The notes under the pieces are model-generated. The model was not told the DNA's origin. It ran no database searches and was given only the letters and a program-made list of their open reading frames with translations. Made by a program: the position numbers and the translations under genes. A stretch of 64,000 nt of DNA from Streptomyces spiroverticillatus (lineage in GTDB: Bacteria > Actinomycetota > Actinomycetes > Streptomycetales > Streptomycetaceae). Positions 33,402-41,852 of this stretch are shown here, in pieces (position 1 is the first letter of the stretch; each line of letters begins with the position of its first letter). The stretch covers positions 263 through 64,262 of the forward strand of contig BMUX01000020.1 of the NCBI GenBank assembly GCA_014650415.1, given 5' to 3'.

Positions 33402-33698
33402 TCAGGGATCATCGGTCGGATCCAGGTCCAGGTCGTCGGCGTACTCCTCGCCGAACTCGTCCCCCGAGGGCTGCGGAAGGTCGGGTTCCTCCTCGGCGAG
33501 CAGCTGGTCCAGGGACTCGCCGCGCCTGGCCTCCTCGGCGGTCGTGCCGAAGGACTCGGCGGGCGACCAGTGGTCCGGCGGATCGATGCCGGAGTCGAGG
33601 GGGTCGTAGTCGAGCCGGTCGGTGATCAGGGTGTCCTGGGCGTCCAGCACCCCGTCGTCCTCGGGGAGGTCGCCGTCGGTGTCGTACGTGTCGCTCAT
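33402..33698 (-). CDS. DUF5709 family acidic protein
   Basis: A 98-residue, very acidic protein beginning MSDTYDTDGDLPEDDGVLD and containing the motif TLITDRLDYDPLDSGIDPPD typical of DUF5709, then ESLDQLLAEEEPDL. It is predicted to be soluble and partly disordered. The family is common in Streptomyces and its function is unknown. It lies alone between the WD40 gene and the divergent 63-residue gene. Confidence 0.8.
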   Translation of the reverse strand: MSDTYDTDGDLPEDDGVLDAQDTLITDRLDYDPLDSGIDPPDHWSPAESFGTTAEEARRGESLDQLLAEEEPDLPQPSGDEFGEEYADDLDLDPTDDP

Positions 33699-33806
33699 GC
33701 ACTCACGCTGCCTCACCCGGACGGAGTACGCATCCCGGAGGTGCGGACCGGGCGGACCGGAACAAGAATCGAGATGAGCGGGAACACGACCACTGAAGGA
33801 GACGGC

Positions 33807-33998
33807 ATGAGCGATCAGGGCCCCGACCCGTCCGAAGTGACCCCCGACAGCGTGCTGCACAGCGGCGGCAGCGACGACGCGACCCCCGAGGACCTGGTGC
33901 TGGCCTCGGGCCGCGACCTGACGCCGGAGAACCTGGAGTGGGCGCGCAAGCGGCTGGAGAAGGAGGGCCGCGCAGCGATCGAGAGCGAACTGCCCTGA
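33807..33998 (+). CDS. small conserved protein (63 aa)
   Basis: A 63-residue protein, MSDQGPDPSEVTPDSVLHSG..., with a C-terminal helix (LEWARKRLEKEGRAAIESEL) of alternating charge. A good ribosome binding site (GAAGGAGA) lies 6-8 nt upstream, which fixes the start. It is a recognisable Streptomyces small hypothetical protein; the function is unknown. A strong terminator follows. Confidence 0.75.
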   Translation: MSDQGPDPSEVTPDSVLHSGGSDDATPEDLVLASGRDLTPENLEWARKRLEKEGRAAIESELP

Positions 33999-34019
33999 CC
34001 TCCCGCCGCCCGACATGCC

Positions 34020-34056
34020 TGTGCCCCGCCCGTTCCTGGTGACCGGGCGGGGCACA
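34020..34056. terminator. bidirectional terminator
   Basis: A perfect 13-bp stem, TGTGCCCCGCCCG (34020-34032) with 34044-34056, and an 11-nt loop separate the 63-residue gene from the convergent CBS gene. Confidence 0.88.
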
Positions 34057-34064
34057 GTGCCGTT

Positions 34065-34484
34065 TCACCGTCCTGCGTACACCGCACTCACGAACGTCAC
34101 CAACTGGTCCGCCGGAAGTGCGCGGGCGAGGTCGGCCTCGGTGACCATGCCGACCGGCGACCCGTTCTCCAGCACGAGCAGCCGCCGGATCCGGGCGTCA
34201 CTCATGACCCGTACGGCCTCGTCGGCGTCCGCCGAGACATCGACGGACACGGGCGCCCCCTCGGCGAGGTCACCGGCCGTCTTCTTCGACGGGTCGTGCC
34301 CGGCCGCGATGCACTTCACGACGATGTCACGGTCGGTGACGATGCCGGTGAGGGCGCCGTCGCTGCCCTGGACGGGCAGGGCGCCGATGTGGTGCTCACG
34401 CATGAGCTGGGCGGCCCGGTCCAGGGTCTCGGTCGCCGGAATGGACCGGACGTCGGGGGTCATGAGGTCACGGACGGTGGTCAT
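34065..34484 (-). CDS. CBS domain protein
   Basis: A 139-residue protein made of one CBS pair: MTTVRDLMTPDVRSIPATETL with GIVTDRDIVVK, then PVSVDVSADADEAVRVMSDA with PVGMVTEADLARAL. CBS pairs bind adenosine nucleotides such as AMP or ATP and act as energy sensors. The start follows GGAGG at the right distance. It has no fused enzyme domain, so it probably regulates another protein in trans or responds to stress, as in many Streptomyces single CBS proteins. Confidence 0.9.
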   Translation of the reverse strand: MTTVRDLMTPDVRSIPATETLDRAAQLMREHHIGALPVQGSDGALTGIVTDRDIVVKCIAAGHDPSKKTAGDLAEGAPVSVDVSADADEAVRVMSDARIRRLLVLENGSPVGMVTEADLARALPADQLVTFVSAVYAGR

Positions 34485-34591
34485 GCAAGCCTCCGGTTTC
34501 GATGAAGTTGAGCGCACCGTCATGCTCCGGCGAGCCCTGCGGAGGGGCGACCGCACACTGCCGTACGGGTGACGGGACGGGGGCGTGCCAT

Positions 34592-34713
34592 CAGGGGCGC
34601 GAGGAACTGCGCGACCAGCCACGACGCACCCGCACGGAACCGAGACCACCACACCCCCGAACGCCCACCACTCAGCCCCGCGGGTACAGGTGAAGGGGCG
34701 GGGCCGGGGCGAA
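34592..34713 (+). repeat. dispersed intergenic repeat, copy A
   Basis: This contains the core AGGGGCGCGAGGAACTGCGC and, after a variable middle, the tail beginning at 34676 (CCCCGCGGGTACAGGTGAAG) and running to 34713. Related cores occur at about 48517 and 59284, and the tail recurs at 59345. It is non-coding and sits between divergent genes. Confidence 0.8.
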
Positions 34714-35090
34714 GCGCCGCAGGCAATCGGGGTGCCGCCCAACGGCACAGAGGAAGCCCCCACCGCAGCGAGCCGGTCTGCGAACCATGGACGGAGGCTC
34801 GGGGGACCACCAGGTGAGCCAGTCGAGGCGCCGAGCCCGGAGGCCGCAGCCCCGGGGCGATGCGGAGCCCGTCACTCCCACCGGACGGTGCACGGGCGGC
34901 CGATCATCCGCCCGTGACACCACCCCGCAACCCGGCCCACTCTCGTGCTCCCCGCATGGGTGCCCCCGCACGCCCTCCACAACGCCGGCGGCGGAGGAGG
35001 CGCGGGCGATGCGGGCCCGGTTGCTGTTCCTGCACCGCCCACCTTTCCCGCAGTTGCGCAAACCCGGCAACTCGCATCGCTCATGCGTCG

Positions 35091-35096
35091 TATCGT
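35091..35096 (+). promoter_or_regulatory. -10 box for the MerR-family gene
   Basis: TATCGT ends 6 nt before the ATG at 35103 and no ribosome binding site is present, so a leaderless transcript is likely. Confidence 0.45.
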
Positions 35097-35102
35097 CGGC
35101 CC

Positions 35103-36179
35103 ATGAACGGCAGTCGGCGCACACACGCAGACACAAACGCAGACCCGCATCAAGGCCCGGACGCGGGCCCGCACGAAGGCCCGTACGACAGCCCGCCGCC
35201 CACCCCGGGACTGACCACCGGCGACGTCGCCCGCCGCCTCGGCGTCGCCCCCACCACCCTGCGCTCCTGGGACCGCCGTTACGGCATCGGCCCCGCCGTC
35301 CGCGACGACGGCAGGCACCGCCGCTGGACCCCCGCCGACGTCGACCTGCTGGAGCGCATGTGCGCCCTGACCGCACGCGGCGTCCCCCCGGCCGAAGCGG
35401 CGCGGCTGGCCCGCGAGGCCACGGACGCCGCCGAGGGCACACCCGCACGACCGCACCCGCACCCCCCGCTCTTCTCCCCGCCCGACCCGCTGCCCGAGAT
35501 CCCCACCCCCCGTCCGCCCTCCTCCGGCATCCCCGTCCGCACCGTCCGCGGCCTGCGCAACGCCGCCGTGCGGCTGGACTCCCCGCTCATCGACGGGCTG
35601 CTCACCTCGACCGTGAACTCCCACGGCCTCGTCGGTTCCTGGGAGGGCGCGATGGCGCCGGCCCTGCGCGCCATCGGCCGCACCTGGGCGACCTCCGGCG
35701 ACGCGGCGGGCGAGCGGTACGTGGAGGCGGAGCACCTGCTGTCCTGGCACATCTCCACCGCCCTGCGCCGCAATGCCCCCGTGAAGAACCCCGGCGACGA
35801 CGAGCAGCCGGTACTCCTGGCGTGCCTGCCCGGCGAGATGCACACCCTCGCCCTGGAGGCCCTCGCCGCGACACTGTCCGAACGGGGCGTTCCGGTAAGG
35901 ATGTTCGGGGCGGCCGTACCGCTGCGCGCGCTCACGGAGGCCGTGCGCCGCACGGGCCCGCGCGCCGTCGTCCTGTGGTCCCAGACCCGCCCCACCGCAG
36001 ACCGCGCCGTCCTCGGCCTGATCCGCTCCACGGCCCGCGGCATCCGGGGCGCCCGCACCCACCCGGCGGTGCTCGCCGCAGGCCCTGGCTGGTCGCGCAC
36101 CGCCCCCAGCGAGGGCGTGCACCGGCCGTACAGCCTGGCGGACGCGCTGGAACTGGTCGAGTCGGCCTCGTACCACTGA
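35103..36179 (+). CDS. MerR family regulator with B12-binding-like C-terminal domain
   Basis: A 358-residue regulator. After a His/Pro-rich N-terminus, residues 36-100 are a MerR winged helix (LTTGDVARRLGVAPTTLRSW then RWTPADVDLLERM). The C-terminal 210 residues resemble the cobalamin-binding region of LitR/CarH photoreceptors: a helical bundle with W195 and E210-H211, then GEMHTLALEALAATLSERGV with His247 where B12 domains have DxHxxG. The W-to-EH spacing is 14 rather than about 9 residues and the DxHxxG motif is degenerate, so cofactor binding is uncertain. It may sense light or another ligand. Confidence 0.88.
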   Translation: MNGSRRTHADTNADPHQGPDAGPHEGPYDSPPPTPGLTTGDVARRLGVAPTTLRSWDRRYGIGPAVRDDGRHRRWTPADVDLLERMCALTARGVPPAEAARLAREATDAAEGTPARPHPHPPLFSPPDPLPEIPTPRPPSSGIPVRTVRGLRNAAVRLDSPLIDGLLTSTVNSHGLVGSWEGAMAPALRAIGRTWATSGDAAGERYVEAEHLLSWHISTALRRNAPVKNPGDDEQPVLLACLPGEMHTLALEALAATLSERGVPVRMFGAAVPLRALTEAVRRTGPRAVVLWSQTRPTADRAVLGLIRSTARGIRGARTHPAVLAAGPGWSRTAPSEGVHRPYSLADALELVESASYH

Positions 36180-36215
36180 TCCCGAAACCCGGAATGCCCT
36201 CCCCTTCCACATTCC

Positions 36216-36229
36216 TGCAACACGTTCTA
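36216..36229. promoter_or_regulatory. KstR-like operator
   Basis: TGCAACACGTTCTA matches TNNAACNNGTTNNA, the motif I recall for the mycobacterial sterol-catabolism repressor KstR, at every fixed position. It lies 60 bp before a FadE26-like acyl-CoA dehydrogenase gene. Confidence 0.55.
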
Positions 36230-36288
36230 CTGTGTGCGCCGCCGCCAGACCCCCGTGTGCCACCGTCCGCAAGACGCCTGGAGGGCCC

Positions 36289-37473
36289 GTGCACCTCGCC
36301 TACACCCCCGAACAGCAGCGGCTGCGCACCGAACTGCGCGCCTACTTCGCCGAGTTGGTCCCCGACGAGGCCCACGCCCACGCCCGCTACGGCGACCCCG
36401 CCGCCCAGAAGCGGTTCTACCGCGAGACCATCCGCCGCCTCGGTGCGGACGGCTGGCTCGGCGTCGGCTGGCCGAAGGAGTACGGCGGGCGCGGGCTGAG
36501 CCCCATGGAGCAGTACGTCTTCTTCGACGAGGCCGCCCAGGCAGGCGTCCCGCTGCCGCTGATGGCCCTCAACACCGTCGGGCCGACGATCATGCAGTAC
36601 GGCACCGACGAGCAGAAGGCCTACTTCCTCCCCAGGATCCTCTCCGGCGAGCTCGACTTCGCCATCGGCTACAGCGAGCCCGACGCGGGCACCGACCTCG
36701 CCGCCCTCAAGACCCGAGCCGTCCGCGACGGAGACGAATACGTCGTGAACGGCCAGAAGATCTGGACCACCAACGGCGACACCGCCGACTGGGTCTGGCT
36801 CGCCGTGCGCACCGACCCGGACGCCCCGCCCCACAAGGGCATCACCATGCTCCTGGTCCCCACCAGCGACCCCGGCTACTCCTGCACCCTCATCAACACC
36901 CTCGCCTCGCACGACACCACCGCCAGCTACTACGAGAACATCCGCGTCCCCGTCTCCCGCCGCGTCGGCGAGGAGAACAAGGGCTGGCGGCTCATCACCA
37001 ACCAGCTCAACCACGAACGCGTCACCCTCGCCGCCCACGGCACCATGGCCGTCCGCGCCCTGCACGACGTCCAGCGCTGGGCCATGGACACCAAGCTCTC
37101 CGACGGCCGCCGCGTCATCGACCTCACCTGGGTGCGCGGCCGCCTCGCCCGCACCCACACCAAACTCGACGCGATGAAGCTCCTCAACTGGAGAATGGTC
37201 AACGCCGTCCAGAACAACACCCTCACCCCCCAGGACGCCTCCGCCGTCAAGGTCTACGGCTCCGAGGCCCGCCGCGACGCCTACGGCTGGCTCATGGAGG
37301 TCGTCGGCGCGGCCGGCCCGCTGAAGGAGGGCTCCACCGGCGCCGTCCTGCACGGCGAGCTGGAACGCGGCTACCGCTCCGCTGTGATCTTCACCTTCGG
37401 CGGCGGCAACAACGAGATCCAGCGCGAGATCATTTCCTGGATCGGACTGGGGATGCCGAGGGTCCGGCGTTAG
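36289..37473 (+). CDS. acyl-CoA dehydrogenase, FadE26 (ChsE4)-like
   Basis: A 394-residue FAD-dependent acyl-CoA dehydrogenase. Flavin and substrate motifs are IGYSEPDAGTDLAAL and YVVNGQKIWTT, with a C-terminal GGGNNEIQREIISWIGLG. The sequence is strikingly like mycobacterial FadE26, the alpha subunit of the heteromeric sterol side-chain dehydrogenase (GWPKEYGGRG, GPTIMQYGTDEQK, VGEENKGWRLITNQLNHER). A GTG start at 36289 follows GGAGG. No FadE27-type partner is adjacent. A KstR-like box lies upstream, supporting a sterol or related long-chain substrate; this is inference. Confidence 0.87.
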   Translation: MHLAYTPEQQRLRTELRAYFAELVPDEAHAHARYGDPAAQKRFYRETIRRLGADGWLGVGWPKEYGGRGLSPMEQYVFFDEAAQAGVPLPLMALNTVGPTIMQYGTDEQKAYFLPRILSGELDFAIGYSEPDAGTDLAALKTRAVRDGDEYVVNGQKIWTTNGDTADWVWLAVRTDPDAPPHKGITMLLVPTSDPGYSCTLINTLASHDTTASYYENIRVPVSRRVGEENKGWRLITNQLNHERVTLAAHGTMAVRALHDVQRWAMDTKLSDGRRVIDLTWVRGRLARTHTKLDAMKLLNWRMVNAVQNNTLTPQDASAVKVYGSEARRDAYGWLMEVVGAAGPLKEGSTGAVLHGELERGYRSAVIFTFGGGNNEIQREIISWIGLGMPRVRR

Positions 37474-37476
37474 CGT
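37471..37476 (+). promoter_or_regulatory. -10 box overlapping the dehydrogenase stop codon
   Basis: TAGCGT shares its TAG with the stop of the dehydrogenase and ends 6 nt before the ATG of the next gene, allowing independent leaderless expression. Confidence 0.35.
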
Positions 37477-37482
37477 GCAGGA

Positions 37483-38406
37483 ATGACCTTCCCGCGGGCG
37501 GGCGCGCCCACCTTCACCGGAGCCGACCCCGGCCTCTTCGGGCCGTCCTCCGTCACCTGGCAGGTGCACGGCGACCCGATGATGTGGATCGCCGGGGTCC
37601 GCGCCCTCTACCTCCAGGCCCTGCACCCCGTCGCCGTACGCGGGGTGATGATCAACAGCACCTTCATGGAGGACGCCTGGGGGCGCCTCATGCGCACCGC
37701 GAACTTCGTCGGCACCGCCACCTACGGCACGACGGACGCCGCCGAGCGGGCCGGGGCGAGGGTCCGGAAGATCCACCGGCTGCTCGGCGTCGACGACCCC
37801 GAACTCCTGCTGTGGGTGCACTGTGCGGAGATCGACAGCTATCTGTCGGTCGCCCGCCGTTCCGGGCTGCCGATCAGCGACGCCCAGGCCGACCGTTACG
37901 TCGACGAACACCGCGAGAGCGCCCGTCTGGTCGGCCTCGATCCGGCCGAAGTGCCGTCCGGTACGGCCGAGTTGGCGGCCTACTTCGCAGCCGTGCGGCC
38001 CGTGCTGGAGGGCGGCGAGGACGCCCGTACCGTGGACGCCTTCCTGCGCAGACCGCCGGTGCACCCCGGCCTCGTACCGGCGCGCGAGCTGGTCTGGCGG
38101 CGGGTCGCGTCCCTCGCGTACACCTCGCTGCCGCCGTTCGCGCACGCGCTGTACGGCAGGCCGGGCCCCGCCCCACGCGTGGCGGACCGTCAACTCCGTG
38201 CCACCGGGAACATCCTGCGCGCGATTCCCTCCCAGCTCCGCTGGCAGCTCCCACCAGGTCACATCTTGAAGGCAGTTGCCCGCCTGGGACCCGGCAGCCG
38301 TCCCGCCCCGTACAAACTGAAGCGGCAGGCGGCCATACTGGACGGGCCGGGGAGGGCGCAGCGGAATGACGGGGGCGACAGTACGAGATGGCGGACACCA
38401 GGCTGA
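37483..38406 (+). CDS. DUF2236 (MpaB-like oxygenase) family protein
   Basis: A 307-residue mainly helical protein of the DUF2236 family, which includes the latex-clearing and MpaB heme oxygenases. The opening is FGPSSVTWQVHGDPMMWIAG, followed by LYLQALHPVAVRGVM and a central LLLWVHCAEIDSYLSVARR with histidines that are heme-ligand candidates. The reaction is unknown; in other actinobacteria relatives often sit beside lipid genes. It starts 9 bp after the acyl-CoA dehydrogenase and its 3' end overlaps the kinase gene by 19 bp. Confidence 0.85.
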   Translation: MTFPRAGAPTFTGADPGLFGPSSVTWQVHGDPMMWIAGVRALYLQALHPVAVRGVMINSTFMEDAWGRLMRTANFVGTATYGTTDAAERAGARVRKIHRLLGVDDPELLLWVHCAEIDSYLSVARRSGLPISDAQADRYVDEHRESARLVGLDPAEVPSGTAELAAYFAAVRPVLEGGEDARTVDAFLRRPPVHPGLVPARELVWRRVASLAYTSLPPFAHALYGRPGPAPRVADRQLRATGNILRAIPSQLRWQLPPGHILKAVARLGPGSRPAPYKLKRQAAILDGPGRAQRNDGGDSTRWRTPG

Positions 38407-40643
38407 TCCAGGGCCGGTACCGGCTGCTCGACCTGATCGGGCGCGGGGGCATGGGCGAGGTGTGGCGTGCCCGCGACGAATCGCTCGGACGGCGGGTCGC
38501 GGTCAAGTGCCTCAAGCCCATCGGCACCTCGCACGACCAGCAGATCTCCGGCGTGCTCCGGGAGCGCTTCCGGCGTGAGGCCCGGGTGGCGGCGGCCCTC
38601 CAGCACCGGGGCGTCACCGTCGTACACGACTTCGGTGAGTACGAGGGCGTGCTGTACCTGGTGATGGAACTGCTGGAGGGGCGCAACCTCAGCCAGCTCC
38701 TGGAGGACAACAAGCAGCACCCGCTGCCCGTGAGCGACGTCGTCGACATCGCCGAACAGGTCGCCTGGGCGCTCGCGTACACGCACGAACAGGGCATCGT
38801 GCACCGCGACCTGAAGCCCGCCAACATCATGCGGCTCGCCGACGGCACCGTGAAGATCTGCGACTTCGGCATAGCGCGCCTGGGCCACGACATCGGCTTC
38901 ACCTCCCGCCTCACCGGCACCGGCATCGCCATGGGCACCCCGCACTACATGTCGCCCGAGCAGATCAGCGGGGTCAACGTCGACCACCGCAGCGACCTGT
39001 ACTCGCTGGGCTGCGTCTTGTACGAGATCGCCACGGGTGTGCCTCCCTTTGATCTGGACGACGCGTGGGCGGTGCTCGTCGGGCACCGCGACACCGCGCC
39101 CGAACCGCCGCGCAGCCACCGCGAGGAGCTGCCCGAGTTCTTCGACCGGATAGTGCTCGACCTGCTCGCCAAGACCCCCGAGGAGCGGCCCGCCGACGCC
39201 AAGGACCTCGGGCGGCGGCTCACCGACGGGCGCACCGGACCCGGCGGCATCGCCCTCGTCGGACACCCGGCCACCGTGCTCGCCGCCGCGCCCGAACTGC
39301 GGCCGCCCGCCAAGCAGCCGCCGAACCGGGCGCCCCGGCTGCCGTCCTGGACCCGCGGCATGACCACCGGCACCAAGGCGGGCGGCACCGGCACGCTCAC
39401 CCCGGCGCACGGCGACCCGGCCGCCGGGCTGACGGGGGAGTGGACCAGCGGCGGCAGCCTGCGCGCCGCCCCCGTCCCGCCGCCCCGCTCGGAACGGCCC
39501 ACTCCGCCGCCCGAGGTGCTGGAGGTCCTGGACAACCGGCACAACGCGGGCCTCAGCCTGGGCCGCCTCGGCCGCTGGGAGGAGGCGGGCGAGGTGCACC
39601 GGTCGGTCGCCGCCGAACGCGAGCACGCGCTCGGACCCGACCACCCCGACACCCTGGCCAGCCACTACGAGGTCGGCTTCACGCTCAGCCGCACCGGGCG
39701 GGCGGCGGACGCGCTGCGGGAGTTCACCAAGGTCACCGAGGGGCGCACGCGGACTATGGGCGCCGAGCACCCGGAGACCCTCGCCGCCCGGCAGGAGACG
39801 GCGTACGTACTGGGGCAGCTCGGCCGGCACTTCGACGCGCACCAGGTGTACTCGTCGGTGCTCGCGGCCCGGGAGCGGACCATGGGCCCCGATCATGTCG
39901 ACACCTTGAGATGTCGACACAACCTGGCCTTCAACCTCAGTCGGCTGGGCCGCCTGGAGGACTCGTACCGGATGGCGCGCGACGTCGCGGCCGCGCGGGC
40001 GAGGGTGCTGGGGGCGACCCACCCGGACACGCTGGTCACGCGGTACGAGGTGGCGTACGCGCTCGGGCAGCTCGGCCGGTGGACGGAGGCGTTGCAGACG
40101 TACCGGGAGGTCGCGACCGCGCGGGCGCAGGCGCTCGGGGCCGACCATCCGGACACCCTGTCGGCGCGGTACGAGGTCGGGATCTGCCTGGGACGGCTGG
40201 GGCGCAGCGCGGAGGCGCTGGAGCTGTACCGGGACCTGGTGGACGACCGGACGCGGACCGGCGGGCCGGCGGACACGGAGACCCTGCGGGCGCGGCACGG
40301 GCTCGGGGTCAACCTCGGGCGGCTGGCGCGCTGGGAGGAGGCGCTCGCCGAGGCACGGGACGTGTGCGCGATCCGGGAGCGGGTGCTGGGGCCCGACCAC
40401 CCCGACACGCTGGTCTCGCGGCGCGAGGTGGCCGTGGGGCTCGGATGGCTCGGGCGGTGGGCGGACGCGCTGGCCGTGTACCGGGAGGTGGCGAGGTCGC
40501 GGGAGCGGGTGCTGGGGGCGGACCATCCGGACGCCCTGGCCAGCCGGAACGACGAGGCGCAGTGCCTGGAGCAGTTGGGGCGGGGCGCGGAGGCGGCGGA
40601 GATCTACCGTCGGGTGGCGGCGCTCAGGAGGGGCCGGGGCTAG
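38388..40643 (+). CDS. serine/threonine protein kinase with C-terminal TPR repeats
   Basis: A 751-residue Hanks-type kinase. The glycine loop is IGRGGMGEVW at 18-27, the ATP lysine is K40 in RVAVK, the catalytic loop HRDLKPAN has D141, DFG is at 159-161 and the activation segment ends GTPHYMSPEQ. No membrane helix is visible, so it is cytoplasmic. From about residue 380 there are nine repeats of 42 residues of the kinesin-light-chain TPR type (LGRWEEA...ALGPDHPDTL). TPRs bind partner proteins, so the tail probably recruits substrates. Its start lies inside the end of the DUF2236 gene. Targets are unknown. Confidence 0.93.
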   Translation: MADTRLIQGRYRLLDLIGRGGMGEVWRARDESLGRRVAVKCLKPIGTSHDQQISGVLRERFRREARVAAALQHRGVTVVHDFGEYEGVLYLVMELLEGRNLSQLLEDNKQHPLPVSDVVDIAEQVAWALAYTHEQGIVHRDLKPANIMRLADGTVKICDFGIARLGHDIGFTSRLTGTGIAMGTPHYMSPEQISGVNVDHRSDLYSLGCVLYEIATGVPPFDLDDAWAVLVGHRDTAPEPPRSHREELPEFFDRIVLDLLAKTPEERPADAKDLGRRLTDGRTGPGGIALVGHPATVLAAAPELRPPAKQPPNRAPRLPSWTRGMTTGTKAGGTGTLTPAHGDPAAGLTGEWTSGGSLRAAPVPPPRSERPTPPPEVLEVLDNRHNAGLSLGRLGRWEEAGEVHRSVAAEREHALGPDHPDTLASHYEVGFTLSRTGRAADALREFTKVTEGRTRTMGAEHPETLAARQETAYVLGQLGRHFDAHQVYSSVLAARERTMGPDHVDTLRCRHNLAFNLSRLGRLEDSYRMARDVAAARARVLGATHPDTLVTRYEVAYALGQLGRWTEALQTYREVATARAQALGADHPDTLSARYEVGICLGRLGRSAEALELYRDLVDDRTRTGGPADTETLRARHGLGVNLGRLARWEEALAEARDVCAIRERVLGPDHPDTLVSRREVAVGLGWLGRWADALAVYREVARSRERVLGADHPDALASRNDEAQCLEQLGRGAEAAEIYRRVAALRRGRG

Positions 40644-40671
40644 CCTCCCCCGGCAGAAGCCCGGCCCCTCC
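40627..40671. terminator. terminator between convergent kinase and CopD genes
   Basis: GGAGGGGCCGGG (40627-40638) and CCCGGCCCCTCC (40660-40671) form a perfect 12-bp stem. The left arm is inside the last codons of the kinase gene and the loop is 21 nt. Confidence 0.75.
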
Positions 40672-40673
40672 GG

Positions 40674-41810
40674 CTACCAGGTCGGGGTCGGGACCACTGT
40701 CAGGAGGGCGGAGACGGCCACCACGCCGACCAGGATCACGACCTCCGCCCTTGCGGCCTTCGCCGCGCCGTCCGGGTCCACGCGGCGGTGCGCCGACTGC
40801 TTGCGGTGCAGGCGGGAACGGGCGATCAGGGCCAGCACGCTGACGATGGCGAAGAGCGCCAGCTTGACCAGCAGGGTGCGGCCGTACGCCGTGACGAAGA
40901 TGTTCTCCAGGGGCAGGCGGCGCAGCGTGCTGAAGGTGCCGGTGACCGCGAGGGCCACATAGAGGAAGGCCGCCATGCGGGCGTAGCGGGCGAGGAGGCG
41001 GCGGCCCGCCCCCGGTTCGGCGTCCGGGCGGGAGCGCCACTGGTGCATCGCGCGCAGGGCGTAGACCAGTCCGCCCGTCCACAGCGCCGAGGCCGTCAGG
41101 TGGATGGTGGTGAGGAGGATGCCGATCTCGGGGGTGTCCTGCTCGGGGTGCGCGCGCACCGCCTCGGAGAAGATGACCGCCGCGAGCGGCAGCAGGGCCC
41201 AGGTCGGCTTCTTGAAGAGCCAGGTGCACGCGGCCGCCGCCAGGAACGCGTTCGCCTGCAGGAGGAGCATCCCGCCGGGTTCGGTCGCGTACGTCTCGGT
41301 GAACGTCAGCCCGCTGTAGTCGGCCATCTGGACGATCTGGCCGAACGAGGCCGCCGCCCCGGCCAGCGACAGCGCGATCCCCCACATGGGTGGCCGGACC
41401 TCCGGAGCACCCGGCACCGTGCGCGCCAGCCGGTGGCCGACGATCTCGCCGACGTGCAGGAAGAGGGCGGCCAGGAACACCGAACGCAGCAGCGTCGTCG
41501 TCCCGGCGCCGGGTATGTGCAGCTCGCCCGTGTCGCGGGACACGATGCCCATGCCCAGCAGGGCGACGACGATCAGGACGGCGACGGCCGCCGCCGGCGT
41601 CGCGAACGCCCGTGCGCGCCGACGCCAGTCGTCGGGCGCGGGTGCGTCCAGGGGTATGCCCAGGGGGCGGTCGTCGCGGGTCGGGGTGGGAGGCTCCGGG
41701 TAGGTCACCTCCTGATTTTCCCTATACGGACGAGGTGGCACAAAGCGACCCCCCTCCCGGTCGTCCTCCTCCGGTCTGTACTCCTGCCGCTCCACGGCCA
41801 TCTGCGTCAT
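40674..41810 (-). CDS. CopD-like multispanning membrane protein
   Basis: A 378-residue integral membrane protein with about eight helices (AAAVAVLIVVALLGMG; LLRSVFLAALFLHVGEIVGH; IHLTASALWTGGLVYALRAM). Histidines in the helices (LFLHVGE, TIHLTASALWTGG) match the CopD/PcoD copper-resistance fold, where they may carry copper or heme. The N-terminal 70 residues are cytoplasmic and charged. The ATG at 41810 is used; a GTG 5 codons earlier is possible. Copper transport is inferred from the fold only, as no copper-binding CopC partner is adjacent. Confidence 0.85.
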   Translation of the reverse strand: MTQMAVERQEYRPEEDDREGGRFVPPRPYRENQEVTYPEPPTPTRDDRPLGIPLDAPAPDDWRRRARAFATPAAAVAVLIVVALLGMGIVSRDTGELHIPGAGTTTLLRSVFLAALFLHVGEIVGHRLARTVPGAPEVRPPMWGIALSLAGAAASFGQIVQMADYSGLTFTETYATEPGGMLLLQANAFLAAAACTWLFKKPTWALLPLAAVIFSEAVRAHPEQDTPEIGILLTTIHLTASALWTGGLVYALRAMHQWRSRPDAEPGAGRRLLARYARMAAFLYVALAVTGTFSTLRRLPLENIFVTAYGRTLLVKLALFAIVSVLALIARSRLHRKQSAHRRVDPDGAAKAARAEVVILVGVVAVSALLTVVPTPTW

Positions 41811-41840
41811 CGCCCCCTGTCGCACCTGTGACGCACCGCA

Positions 41841-41846
41841 TAGGGT
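41841..41846 (+). promoter_or_regulatory. -10 box for the leaderless FAD oxidoreductase gene
   Basis: TAGGGT ends 6 nt before the ATG at 41853 in the 42-bp divergent gap. It must share this short region with the promoter of the CopD-like gene. Confidence 0.5.
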
Positions 41847-41852
41847 CCGGCC

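Larger units (their letters stand above)
34485..35102. other. 618-bp intergenic region between divergent CBS and MerR genes
   Basis: This holds a copy of a dispersed repeat (34592-34713) and, near 35053, the palindrome TTGCGCAA upstream of the MerR promoter. The rest (34714-35040) is G+C-rich and shows no gene, RNA or further repeat that I can support; open frames here have no ribosome binding site and poor codon structure. Confidence 0.5.

Noticed and set aside
39893..39919. Repeated ATGTCGACAC around a TGTCGACA palindrome
   Set aside because: Both copies lie inside the TPR repeats of the kinase gene and follow from repeated codons for HVDTL and RCRHN; not a likely operator.
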